From the NCBI RefSeq assembly GCF_014903745.1, contig NZ_JACVXA010000019.1:16447-80446 (forward strand): a stretch of 64,000 nt of DNA, read 5' to 3'. Of the stretch, positions 33,959 to 41,360 are shown piece after piece. The translations under genes and the position numbers were made by a program. This DNA is from Mangrovicoccus algicola (GTDB taxonomy: Bacteria > Pseudomonadota > Alphaproteobacteria > Rhodobacterales > Rhodobacteraceae). Each line of letters starts with the position of its first letter. Within the stretch, counting starts at the first letter, position 1. The notes beneath the pieces are model-generated. The model had not been told where the DNA came from. It did no database searches and saw only the letters and a program-made list of their open reading frames with translations.

Positions 33959-34866
33959 CCCGCTTACTCGCCATCGGCGAATGCATGATCGAGATGTCGC
34001 CCACGCCCGAGGGCACCTATGCCATGGGCTTCGCCGGCGACACGTTCAACACCGCCTGGTATGCCCGCAAGCTGGGCGGGGAGGAGCTGGAGGTCGCGTA
34101 TTACTCGGCCGTGGGCGATGACGAGCCCTCGGCGCGGATGGCCGGGTTCATGCGCGGCGCGGGCGTCGTGCCGGAACTGGCGGTGCGCAAGGGCGGCACG
34201 GTCGGGCTCTACATGATCTCGCTGAAGGACGGCGAGCGCAGCTTCTCCTACTGGCGCTCCGCCGCCGCGGCCCGCAGCCTGGCCGAGGGGCTGGACCGGC
34301 TGCCCGCGGGCAAGGGCGACATCGCGCTGTTTTCCGGCATCACCATGGCGATCCTGCCCGAGGCCGGGCGGCGGCGCCTGCTGGAGGTTCTGGCGGCGGC
34401 CCGCGCCGACGGGCTGCGCGTGGCCTTCGACCCCAACCTGCGCCCGCGCCTCTGGGCCTCGGACGCGGAGATGTGCCACTGGGTCAGCGAGGCCGCCAAG
34501 GTCGCCGATATCGCCCTGCCCTCCTACGAGGACGAGGCGTCCTATTTCGGCGATGTCTCGAAACGCGCCACGGCGGATCGCTATGCCGCGGCCGGCGCGT
34601 CGCTGGTGCTGGCCAAGGACGGGCCGGAACCGGTACTGGTGCTGGAGAACGGGACCGAGACGCTGGTGCCGCCGCAGATCGTCACCGAGGTGACCGACAC
34701 CACCGCCGCGGGCGACGCGTTCAACGCGGGCGTGCTCAGCGCATTGGCGCGCGGCCTGCCCGCCGCCGAGGCCGCCGATCTGGGCTGCCGCGTCTCGGCG
34801 CAGGTGGTGACCCGGCGCGGCGCGCTGGTGGAGATCGACCTGCCCGGGATCGGCCTGCCGGCCTGA
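33955..34866 (+). CDS. kdgK: 2-keto-3-deoxygluconate kinase
   Basis: PfkB-family sugar kinase, 303 residues, that makes 2-keto-3-deoxy-6-phosphogluconate with ATP. It opens with LLAIGECMIEMSP, GFAGDTFNTAWYARKL, has the FDPNLRPRLW strand, and the PfkB signature DTTAAGDAFNAGVL with the catalytic aspartate. It is fed by both kduD and uxaA in the opposite operon. Its ATG overlaps the regulator stop by 4 bases. A run of three hairpins follows the stop. Confidence 0.93.
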   Translation: MTRLLAIGECMIEMSPTPEGTYAMGFAGDTFNTAWYARKLGGEELEVAYYSAVGDDEPSARMAGFMRGAGVVPELAVRKGGTVGLYMISLKDGERSFSYWRSAAAARSLAEGLDRLPAGKGDIALFSGITMAILPEAGRRRLLEVLAAARADGLRVAFDPNLRPRLWASDAEMCHWVSEAAKVADIALPSYEDEASYFGDVSKRATADRYAAAGASLVLAKDGPEPVLVLENGTETLVPPQIVTEVTDTTAAGDAFNAGVLSALARGLPAAEAADLGCRVSAQVVTRRGALVEIDLPGIGLPA

Positions 34867-34884
34867 GCGCCCGGCGACGGGCGC
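34867..34884 (+). terminator. hairpin 1 behind kdgK
   Basis: Perfect 7-bp repeat GCGCCCG / CGGGCGC with a GCGA loop, a GNRA-type tetraloop, starting right after the kdgK stop. Confidence 0.5.
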
Positions 34885-34888
34885 ATCG

Positions 34889-34908
34889 CCGCCCCCTCCG
34901 GGGGGCGG
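34889..34908. terminator. hairpin 2 between kdgK and livM
   Basis: Perfect 8-bp repeat CCGCCCCC / GGGGGCGG with a TCCG loop, which is a UNCG-type tetraloop when read on the plus strand. Strongest of the three stems in this convergent gap. Confidence 0.5.
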
Positions 34909-34910
34909 AT

Positions 34911-34926
34911 CCCCGCCCGCGCGGGG
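34911..34926. terminator. hairpin 3 between kdgK and livM
   Basis: 6-bp repeat CCCCGC / GCGGGG with a CCGC loop, 5 bases from the livM stop. Together the three stems could stop transcription from both sides. Confidence 0.4.
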
Positions 34927-34930
34927 GCGC

Positions 34931-35854
34931 TCAGAAGGACCGCCGGATCAGCGCCTGCAGCTCGCCGATCACCCCGCGGCGGAAACTGAGCACGCAGATC
35001 ACGAAGATCACCCCCAGCACCACCGGCACCCAGGCCGAAAGCGGCCCCGAGGCCAGCGTGTTCTGCAGCGCGACGATGATCCCCGCCCCCACGGCGGGCC
35101 CGGCGATGGTGCCGACCCCGCCCAGGAGCGTCATCAGCACCACCTCGCCGGACATGTGCCAATGCGCATCGGTCAGCGAGGCCAGCTGGAACACCACCGT
35201 CTTCAGCCCGCCCGCCAGCCCCGCCAGCGTCGCCGACAGCACGAAGGCCTGCAGCTTGTAGCGGTCGGTGTCATAGCCCAGCGACACGGCGCGGGGTTCG
35301 TTGTCGCGGATGGCGCGCAGCACCTGGCCGAAGGGCGAATGCACGGTGCGCGCGATCAGCCAGAAGGCCGCGAGGAACACCGCCAGCGTGAAATAGTACA
35401 TCGCCATGTTGTCCTGCAGGTCGATCATCCCCAGCAGATGCCCGCGCGGCACGCCCTGCAACCCGTTCTCGCCGCCGGTGAAGGGGGCCGAGATGAACAG
35501 GAAATAGGCCATCTGCGCCAGGGCCAGGGTGATCATGGCGAAATAGATGCCCTGCCGCCGGATCGCCAGCATCCCCGCCGCCAGGCCCAGCACCCCCGCC
35601 GCGGCCGCGCCGGTCAGGATGCCCAGCTCCACCGGCAGGCCCCAGACCTTGATCGCATGGCCCGTCACATAGGCCGCCCCCCCGAAGAAGGCGGCATGAC
35701 CGAAGCTGAGAAGCCCGCCGAAGCCCAGGATCAGGTTGAAGGCCGAGGCGAAGAGCGCAAAGCACAGGAACTTCATCAGCAGCACCGGATAGACGAAGAC
35801 GGGCGCGATCAGGAGCAGGATCAGCGCGGCGGCATAGCCCAGTTTCGTGGTCAT
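34931..35854 (-). CDS. livM: branched-chain-type ABC transporter permease
   Basis: Inner-membrane permease of the LivM family, 307 residues, about ten helices. Typical parts: NLILGFGGLLSFGHAAFFGGAAYVTGHAI, RRQGIYFAMITLALAQM, and VFQLASLTDAHWHMSGEVVLMTLLGGVGTIAGPAVGA. Two adjacent ATGs (35857 and 35854) exist; the second is better spaced from AGGAGG. Last gene of the liv operon. Liv transporters carry amino acids, amides, urea or short carboxylates, so the name does not fix the substrate. Confidence 0.9.
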   Translation of the reverse strand: MTTKLGYAAALILLLIAPVFVYPVLLMKFLCFALFASAFNLILGFGGLLSFGHAAFFGGAAYVTGHAIKVWGLPVELGILTGAAAAGVLGLAAGMLAIRRQGIYFAMITLALAQMAYFLFISAPFTGGENGLQGVPRGHLLGMIDLQDNMAMYYFTLAVFLAAFWLIARTVHSPFGQVLRAIRDNEPRAVSLGYDTDRYKLQAFVLSATLAGLAGGLKTVVFQLASLTDAHWHMSGEVVLMTLLGGVGTIAGPAVGAGIIVALQNTLASGPLSAWVPVVLGVIFVICVLSFRRGVIGELQALIRRSF

Positions 35855-35864
35855 CATTCCCTCC

Positions 35865-36755
35865 TCACGCCACGCGTCCGAACAGCCCCGCCGGGCGCAG
35901 CACCAGCACGATGGCCATGACCAGGAAGATCACCGTCGCCGAGGCCTCGGGCCAGAACACCTTGGTCAGACCCTCGATCAGCCCCATGGCAAGCCCGGTG
36001 ACGACCGCCCCCATGATCGAGCCCATGCCGCCGATCACGACCACGGCGAAGACGACGATGATCAGGTTCGAGCCCATCAAGGGCGAGACCTGGGTGATCG
36101 GCGCGGCCAGCACGCCGGCGAAGGCCGCCAGCCCCACGCCGTAGCCATAGGCCAGCGTCGTCAGCAGCGGCACGTTCACCCCGAAGGCCTGCAGGAGTTT
36201 GGGGTTCTCGGTGCCCGCCCGCAGATAGGCGCCCAGCTTGGTGCGCTCGAAGATGTACCAGGTCGCGCCGCAGGCGATCAGCGAGGCGACGACCACCCAG
36301 CCGCGATACCAGGGCAGGAACATGAAGCCCAGATTGATGCCGCCGGTCAGCGCGGCGGGGGTCGGATAGGGCTGGCCAGAGGCGCCGAAAAGCTTGATGA
36401 ACACGCCCTCGATCACCAGCGCCAGCCCGAAGGTGAGAAGCAGCCCGTAGAGATGGTCGACCCCGGCGAGGCGGCGCAGCAGGAACCGCTCCAGCCCCAT
36501 GCCGAACGCCCCGACGATCACCGGCGCGGCAAAAAGCGCGACCCAGTAGTTCAGCCCCAGGAACTGCGCCAGCCCCCAGGCGGTGAAGGCCCCCAGCATG
36601 TAAAGCGCGCCATGGGCGAAATTCACGATGTTCAGAAGCCCGAAGATCACCGCCAGTCCCAGCGACAGGACCGCGTAGAAGGCTCCGTTGATCAGGCCCA
36701 GCAGCAGCTGGCCGAAGAGGACCTGCGGCGGAAAGCCCAGGAGGTCGGTGAGCAT
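35865..36755 (-). CDS. livH: branched-chain-type ABC transporter permease
   Basis: Inner-membrane permease of the LivH family, 296 residues. LINGAFYAVLSLGLAVIFGLLNIVNFAHGALYMLGAF at the N-terminus is the family signature, with AFAGVLAAPITQVSPLMGSNLIIVVFAVVVIGGMGSIMGA near the end. It lies 10 bases before livM. A hairpin separates it from the binding-protein gene. Confidence 0.9.
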   Translation of the reverse strand: MLTDLLGFPPQVLFGQLLLGLINGAFYAVLSLGLAVIFGLLNIVNFAHGALYMLGAFTAWGLAQFLGLNYWVALFAAPVIVGAFGMGLERFLLRRLAGVDHLYGLLLTFGLALVIEGVFIKLFGASGQPYPTPAALTGGINLGFMFLPWYRGWVVVASLIACGATWYIFERTKLGAYLRAGTENPKLLQAFGVNVPLLTTLAYGYGVGLAAFAGVLAAPITQVSPLMGSNLIIVVFAVVVIGGMGSIMGAVVTGLAMGLIEGLTKVFWPEASATVIFLVMAIVLVLRPAGLFGRVA

Positions 36756-36781
36756 GGCGTCATCCCGTCAGGATCGGAACG

Positions 36782-36803
36782 GCCCCCCGCAGGCGCGGGG
36801 GGC
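36782..36803 (-). terminator. GC hairpin after livK
   Basis: Perfect 9-bp repeat GCCCCCCGC / GCGGGGGGC with an AGGC loop, 7 bases past the livK stop and before livH. Same design as after the other binding-protein genes. Confidence 0.5.
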
Positions 36804-36810
36804 GCGGGGG

Positions 36811-38013
36811 TCACTTGGTCGGGCAGGTGCTGTCTTCGAGCGTGCCATAGGCTTCCTCGCCCGGGATGGTGCGCAGGATCTCGTAGTAATCCCAGGGCCC
36901 GCTGGATTCCCCGGGCGATTTCACCCGCGCCAGGTACATGTCATGCACCATCCGCCCGTCGGAGCGGATCGTGCCGCCCTTGGCGAAGAAATCGTCGATC
37001 GGCCGGTCGCGCATCCATTCCATGACCGTGTCGGTATCGTCGCTGCCGGTCGCCTCGATCGCCTTGAGATAGAACGCGACGGAGGAATAGACGCCCGCCT
37101 GCACCATCGAGGGCATCTTGCCGGTGCGTTCCATGAACCTCTCGGACCAGGCGCGGGTCTCGTCATCCATGTCCCAGTAGAAGCCGGTGGTCAGCTGGAT
37201 CCCCTGCGCGGTTTCCAGCCCCAGCGCATGGACATCGGTGATGAACATCAGAAGCGCCGCGATCGACTGCCCGCCCGCGACCAGCCCGAATTCATTGGCC
37301 GCCTTGATCGCGTTGGTCGTGTCGGCCCCGGCATTGGCCAGCCCGATCACCTTGGCCCCCGACCCTTGGGCCTGCAGCACGAAGGAGGAGAAATCCGAGG
37401 CCGGGAAGGGATGGCGGATCGATCCCAGCACCTGCCCGCCCGCGGCCTCCACGACCTTGGTGACATCCGCCTCCAGCGCCTGGCCGAACGCGTAGTCGGC
37501 GGTCAGGAAATACCAGCTGTCCCCGCCCTCGGCGACGACCGCCTTGCCCGTGCCATTGGCCAGCGCGGTGGTCGAATAGGTATAGTGGATCCCCGAGGGG
37601 ATGCAGGCATCGTTGGTCAGGGGCGAAGAGGCCGCCCCCGAAACCAGCACCACCTTGTTCTGCTGTTTCGCGATCTCGTAGACGGCCATGGCCGTCGAGG
37701 TCGTCACCAGTTCGGCAAAGGCATCGACCTGTTCGGCCTCGCCCCATTCCCGCGCCTTGTTGGCGGCGATGTCGGCCTTGTTCTGGTGATCGGCCGTGAC
37801 CAGTTCCACCGGCATGCCCGCGGCCATGGCCCCGGCATCCTCGATCGCCATCTCGGCCGCGGCCACGGCACCGGGACCGGCCAGGTCCGAATAGGTGCCC
37901 GACATGTCGGTCAGAAGCCCGATCTTCACCTTGCCGTCCGATATCTCCGCCGAGGCGGCCGAGGCCATCGCCAGGGCCGATGCGCCAAGCGCAAGCGTTT
38001 TCAGGGTCTTCAT
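36811..38013 (-). CDS. livK: Liv-type ABC transporter substrate-binding protein
   Basis: Periplasmic binding protein of the Peripla_BP_6 family, 400 residues, signal peptide (MKTLKTLALGASALAMASAASA). Mature start EISDGKVKIGLLTDMSGTYSDLAGPG, a typical LivK opening, then VELVTADHQNKADIAANKAREW. A C-terminal pair of cysteines (PSGI region and STCPTK) may form a disulfide. ATG at 38013 has GGGAGGAG upstream. It follows livF by 26 bases. The neighbouring acyl-CoA ligase suggests a carboxylic acid as ligand. Confidence 0.88.
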   Translation of the reverse strand: MKTLKTLALGASALAMASAASAEISDGKVKIGLLTDMSGTYSDLAGPGAVAAAEMAIEDAGAMAAGMPVELVTADHQNKADIAANKAREWGEAEQVDAFAELVTTSTAMAVYEIAKQQNKVVLVSGAASSPLTNDACIPSGIHYTYSTTALANGTGKAVVAEGGDSWYFLTADYAFGQALEADVTKVVEAAGGQVLGSIRHPFPASDFSSFVLQAQGSGAKVIGLANAGADTTNAIKAANEFGLVAGGQSIAALLMFITDVHALGLETAQGIQLTTGFYWDMDDETRAWSERFMERTGKMPSMVQAGVYSSVAFYLKAIEATGSDDTDTVMEWMRDRPIDDFFAKGGTIRSDGRMVHDMYLARVKSPGESSGPWDYYEILRTIPGEEAYGTLEDSTCPTK

Positions 38014-38039
38014 GTGTCTCCTCCCAGTCGTCACATTGA

Positions 38040-38795
38040 TCAGACGCTTAGATATTCCTCGAAGACATGCGCCTTTGCCTCCAGTTCGGCGGCCTCCACC
38101 ACCTCCGCGACATGCCCGTGATCCATGATGAAATGCCGGTCCGCCATGGCGGCGGCAAAGCGGAAATTCTGCTCCACCAGCACGATCGTGTAGCCGCGCG
38201 CCTTCAGCACCCCCAGCACCTCGGCCAGCTTCTCGACGATGACCGGGGCAAGACCTTCGGTGATCTCGTCCAGCAGAAGGACATCCGCCCCCGTGCGCAG
38301 GATCCGCGCCATGGCCAGCATCTGCTGTTCGCCCCCCGACAGGCGGGTGCCGGGGCTGCGGCGGCGTTCCGCGAGATTCGGGAACATCTCGTAGATCTCC
38401 GCCACCGCCATGCCGCCCCCCGCCACGACGGGGGGCAGCATCAGGTTCTCCTCCACCGACAGCGACGCGAAGATGCCGCGTTCCTCGGGGCAGTAGCCCA
38501 CGCCCAGATGGGCGATGGCATGGGGCGGGCGGGCGATGACCTCCTCGCCCTTCAGCCGGATGGAGCCGGTGCGCCGCCCGATCAGCCCGACGATGGCGCG
38601 CAGCGTCGTGCTGCGCCCGGCGCCGTTGCGCCCCAGCAGCGTCACCAGTTCGCCGCGATGCACGGTCATGTCGATCCCGTGCAGCGCGTGGCTCTCGCCG
38701 TAATAGGCGTGCAGGTCGGCGATATGGATCTCGGCGATGCGTTCGGCGGCATCGGCGCCGCCGATCTCGCGGGCATGCCCCTGCGCCGCGCTCAT
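38040..38795 (-). CDS. livF: Liv-type ABC transporter ATP-binding protein
   Basis: Second ATPase of the Liv transporter, 251 residues. It has the LivF pattern: LGRNGAGRSTTL as Walker A, LSGGEQQMLAMARIL as signature, LLLDEITEGLAP as Walker B and VLVEQNF as switch. In Walker A the usual lysine is arginine (residue 61); the codon is CGC in the sequence, so it is not a reading error on my part. Arginine here occurs in some LivF proteins. ATG at 38795 overlaps the livG stop (ATGA). Confidence 0.9.
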   Translation of the reverse strand: MSAAQGHAREIGGADAAERIAEIHIADLHAYYGESHALHGIDMTVHRGELVTLLGRNGAGRSTTLRAIVGLIGRRTGSIRLKGEEVIARPPHAIAHLGVGYCPEERGIFASLSVEENLMLPPVVAGGGMAVAEIYEMFPNLAERRRSPGTRLSGGEQQMLAMARILRTGADVLLLDEITEGLAPVIVEKLAEVLGVLKARGYTIVLVEQNFRFAAAMADRHFIMDHGHVAEVVEAAELEAKAHVFEEYLSV

Positions 38796-39544
38796 GCCGC
38801 GCTGCCCATATAGGCCTCCCTCACGCGGGGATCGGCGGAGACCTCGGCATAGCTGCCCTCGGTCAGGATCGCGCCCCGCTGCAGCACCGTGATCCGGTCG
38901 CACAGTTCGGCGACCACGCCCAGATTGTGTTCCACCATCAGCACGGTGCGGGACTTCGCCACCTCGCGGATCAGCGCGGTGATGCGGGCCACGTCCTCGC
39001 GGCCCATCCCCTGGGTCGGCTCGTCCATCAGCATCAGCTTTGGCTCCTGCGCCAGGGTCGTGGCGATCTCCAGCGCGCGCTTGCGCCCATAGGCCATCTC
39101 GGCCACCTCGGTCGTGGCATAGCGGTCCAGCCCGACCATGCGCAGAAGCTCCATCGCGCGCTCGTCGAGCACCCGCAGCGACGCCTCGGAGCGCCAGAAA
39201 TGGAAGGAGGTGCCCAGCTTGCGCTGCAGCGACACGCGGACATTCTCCAGCGCGGTCATATGCGGAAAGACCGCCGAGATCTGGAAGCTGCGCACCATCC
39301 CCATCCGGGCGATCTGCGCCGGTTTCGCCCGGGTGATGTCGCGCCCGTCATAGGTCATGGTCCCGCGGCTGGGCTGGTGGACCTTGGTCAGCAGGTTGAA
39401 GACCGTGGTCTTGCCCGCCCCGTTCGGCCCGATCAGCGCGTGGATCGTGCCGCGGCGCACCTTCAGCGTGACATCATCCACCGCGGTGAAACCCAGGAAA
39501 TCCTTGCCCAGGCCTTCGGTCGTCAGGATATGCGCGTCGTTCAT
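38792..39544 (-). CDS. livG: Liv-type ABC transporter ATP-binding protein
   Basis: First ATPase of the transporter, 250 residues, with standard Walker A GPNGAGKTT, the LivG-specific insert with GMVRSFQISAVFPHMTALENV, Walker B LMLMDEPTQGMG and VLMVEHNLGVV. The signature region reads AYGRKRALEIATTLA, a common variant of LSGGQ in LivG. The start at 39544 overlaps the acyl-CoA ligase stop by 4 bases. The much longer open frame beyond it is a shadow of the ligase gene. Confidence 0.9.
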   Translation of the reverse strand: MNDAHILTTEGLGKDFLGFTAVDDVTLKVRRGTIHALIGPNGAGKTTVFNLLTKVHQPSRGTMTYDGRDITRAKPAQIARMGMVRSFQISAVFPHMTALENVRVSLQRKLGTSFHFWRSEASLRVLDERAMELLRMVGLDRYATTEVAEMAYGRKRALEIATTLAQEPKLMLMDEPTQGMGREDVARITALIREVAKSRTVLMVEHNLGVVAELCDRITVLQRGAILTEGSYAEVSADPRVREAYMGSAA

Positions 39545-41217
39545 GCCCCGGCCCCGTCTTCCGCCGGATCCCGCGCCGCATCGCGGGCCTGGCCGCGCAG
39601 CACGAATTTCTGGATCTTGCCGGTGGAGGTCTTGGGCAGTTCGGTGAAGACCACGGCGCGGGGCGCCTTGAAATGCGCCATGTTCGCCCGGCAGAAGGCG
39701 ATGACCTCCTCGGCGGTCAGGCTGACCCCCGGCTTCGGCGTGACGAAGGCGCAGGGCGTCTCGCCCCAGGTGTCGTCCGGCTTGGCGACCACCGCCGCCT
39801 CCAGGATGCCCGGGTGGCGGTAGAGCACGTCCTCCACCTCCACCGAGGATATGTTCTCGCCGCCCGAGATGATGATGTCCTTGGAGCGGTCCTTCAGCTC
39901 GACATAGCCGTCGGGATGCATCACCCCCAGATCGCCCGAGGCGAACCAGCCGCCGCGGAAGCTGCGGGCCGTGGCGCTGGGATTCTTCAGGTAGCCCTTC
40001 ATGACGTTGTTGCCGTGCATGAAGATCTCGCCCAGGGTCTGCCCGTCCGCAGGCACCGGCTGCATCGTGTCGGGATCGGCGACCATCAGCGCCTCCAGCG
40101 CCGTGTTCGGCACGCCTTGGCGGGCCTTCATGCGGGCCTTCGCCTCCGGCGGCAGCGCGTCCCATTCCTCGCCCTTCCAGGCGCAGATGACCGAGGGCCC
40201 GTAGGTTTCCGTCAGCCCGTAGACATGGGTGATCTCGATGCCCATCGCCTCCATCTTCTCGATCACGGCGGCGGGCGGGCTGGCCCCGGCGGTCATCGCC
40301 CGGACCGGATGCGGCACATGCCGGATCTCCTCGGGGGCGTTGGCCAGCAGGTTCAGCACGATCGGGGCCCCGCAGAAATGCGTCACCCCCTCGTCGCGGA
40401 TCAGCGCGAAAATCCTGTCGGCACGCACCGCCCGCAGGCAGACCGAGACCCCCGCATTGGCCGCGATGGTCCAGGGAAAGCACCAGCCGTTGCAATGGAA
40501 CATCGGCAGCGTCCACAGGTAGCGCGACTGCTGCGGCATGTCCCAGGTGGCGACATGCGCCAGCGCGTTGAGATGCGCGCCGCGATGATGATAGACGACG
40601 CCCTTGGGATCGCCGGTCGTGCCGGAGGTGTAGTTCAGGCTGATCGCGTCCCATTCGTCGGCGGGCATCGCCCAGGCGAAATCCGGATCGCCTTCCGCCA
40701 GGAGCGCCTCGTAGCCGAGGCTGCCGACCGGCGTGCCGCCCTCGAAGGAGGGATCCTCGATATCGACGGCCAGGATCTGGTCCGCGCGGCCGGTGATGCG
40801 CAGCGCCCGCGCCGCCATCGCGGAGAATTCCGGATCGACCAGAACCGCCCTGGCCTCGCCATGGTTGAGGATGAAGGCCACCGTCTCGGCATCCAGCCGC
40901 GTGTTGATCGTGTTCAGCACGGCCCCGGCCATGGGCACGCCGAAATGCGCCTCGAACATCTCGGGGATGTTGGCCGCGATCACCGCAACCGTGTCGCCCC
41001 GCCCGATGCCGCGGCGTTCCAGCGCCGAGGCCAGCCGACGGCAGCGCGCATAGGTCTCGCCCCAGCTCTGGCGCCTGTCGCCATAGATGACGGCAGGCAG
41101 GTCGGGATGGATCGCCGCCGTGCGCGCCAGGAAGCTCAGCGGCGAAAGCGCCGCGAAATTCGCCCCCGTGCGATCCAGCCCCATGTCATAGATGCTGCCG
41201 CCCCCGATGCCGGACAT
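39541..41217 (-). CDS. acyl-CoA synthetase (AMP-forming)
   Basis: Cytoplasmic ligase that activates a carboxylic acid to its CoA thioester, 558 residues. Motifs: NYTSGTTGDPKGVVYHHRGAHLNAL, the FHCNGWCFPW stretch, VYGLTETYGP, SGGENISSVEVE and the catalytic lysine in LPKTSTGKIQKFVL. It resembles the medium-chain/methylmercaptopropionate ligase group (AlkK, DmdB) rather than acetyl-CoA synthetase, but the substrate is not certain. Start 41217 follows GGGGAGGAG. First gene of the liv operon, coupled to livG, which suggests uptake and activation of the same acid. Confidence 0.85.
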   Translation of the reverse strand: MSGIGGGSIYDMGLDRTGANFAALSPLSFLARTAAIHPDLPAVIYGDRRQSWGETYARCRRLASALERRGIGRGDTVAVIAANIPEMFEAHFGVPMAGAVLNTINTRLDAETVAFILNHGEARAVLVDPEFSAMAARALRITGRADQILAVDIEDPSFEGGTPVGSLGYEALLAEGDPDFAWAMPADEWDAISLNYTSGTTGDPKGVVYHHRGAHLNALAHVATWDMPQQSRYLWTLPMFHCNGWCFPWTIAANAGVSVCLRAVRADRIFALIRDEGVTHFCGAPIVLNLLANAPEEIRHVPHPVRAMTAGASPPAAVIEKMEAMGIEITHVYGLTETYGPSVICAWKGEEWDALPPEAKARMKARQGVPNTALEALMVADPDTMQPVPADGQTLGEIFMHGNNVMKGYLKNPSATARSFRGGWFASGDLGVMHPDGYVELKDRSKDIIISGGENISSVEVEDVLYRHPGILEAAVVAKPDDTWGETPCAFVTPKPGVSLTAEEVIAFCRANMAHFKAPRAVVFTELPKTSTGKIQKFVLRGQARDAARDPAEDGAGA

Positions 41218-41287
41218 CCGCTCCTCCCCAGAAACCCTGTCTTCCCCATCAGTGGCGCGCCGATGTTTCCCAAGATTTGCGGAAGTC

Positions 41288-41300
41288 TTACGAATTGTAA
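41288..41300. promoter_or_regulatory. inverted repeat between ligase and kinase genes
   Basis: TTAC and GTAA around GAATT in the 143-base divergent gap. A second, looser pair, ACCCTGT (41234-41240) and ACAGGGT (41300-41306), adjoins it. Candidate binding site for the response regulator or another factor; no protein can be assigned. Confidence 0.3.
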
Positions 41301-41360
41301 CAGGGTCTTCGCGACGGACCAAAATCGCATAGACTGGCCTGACCCGGGGGAAGAGGGGCG

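Noticed and set aside
39545..40654. Apparent extension of LivG into the acyl-CoA ligase
   Set aside because: Out-of-frame copy of ligase codons; the ATG at 39544 gives normal LivG length.
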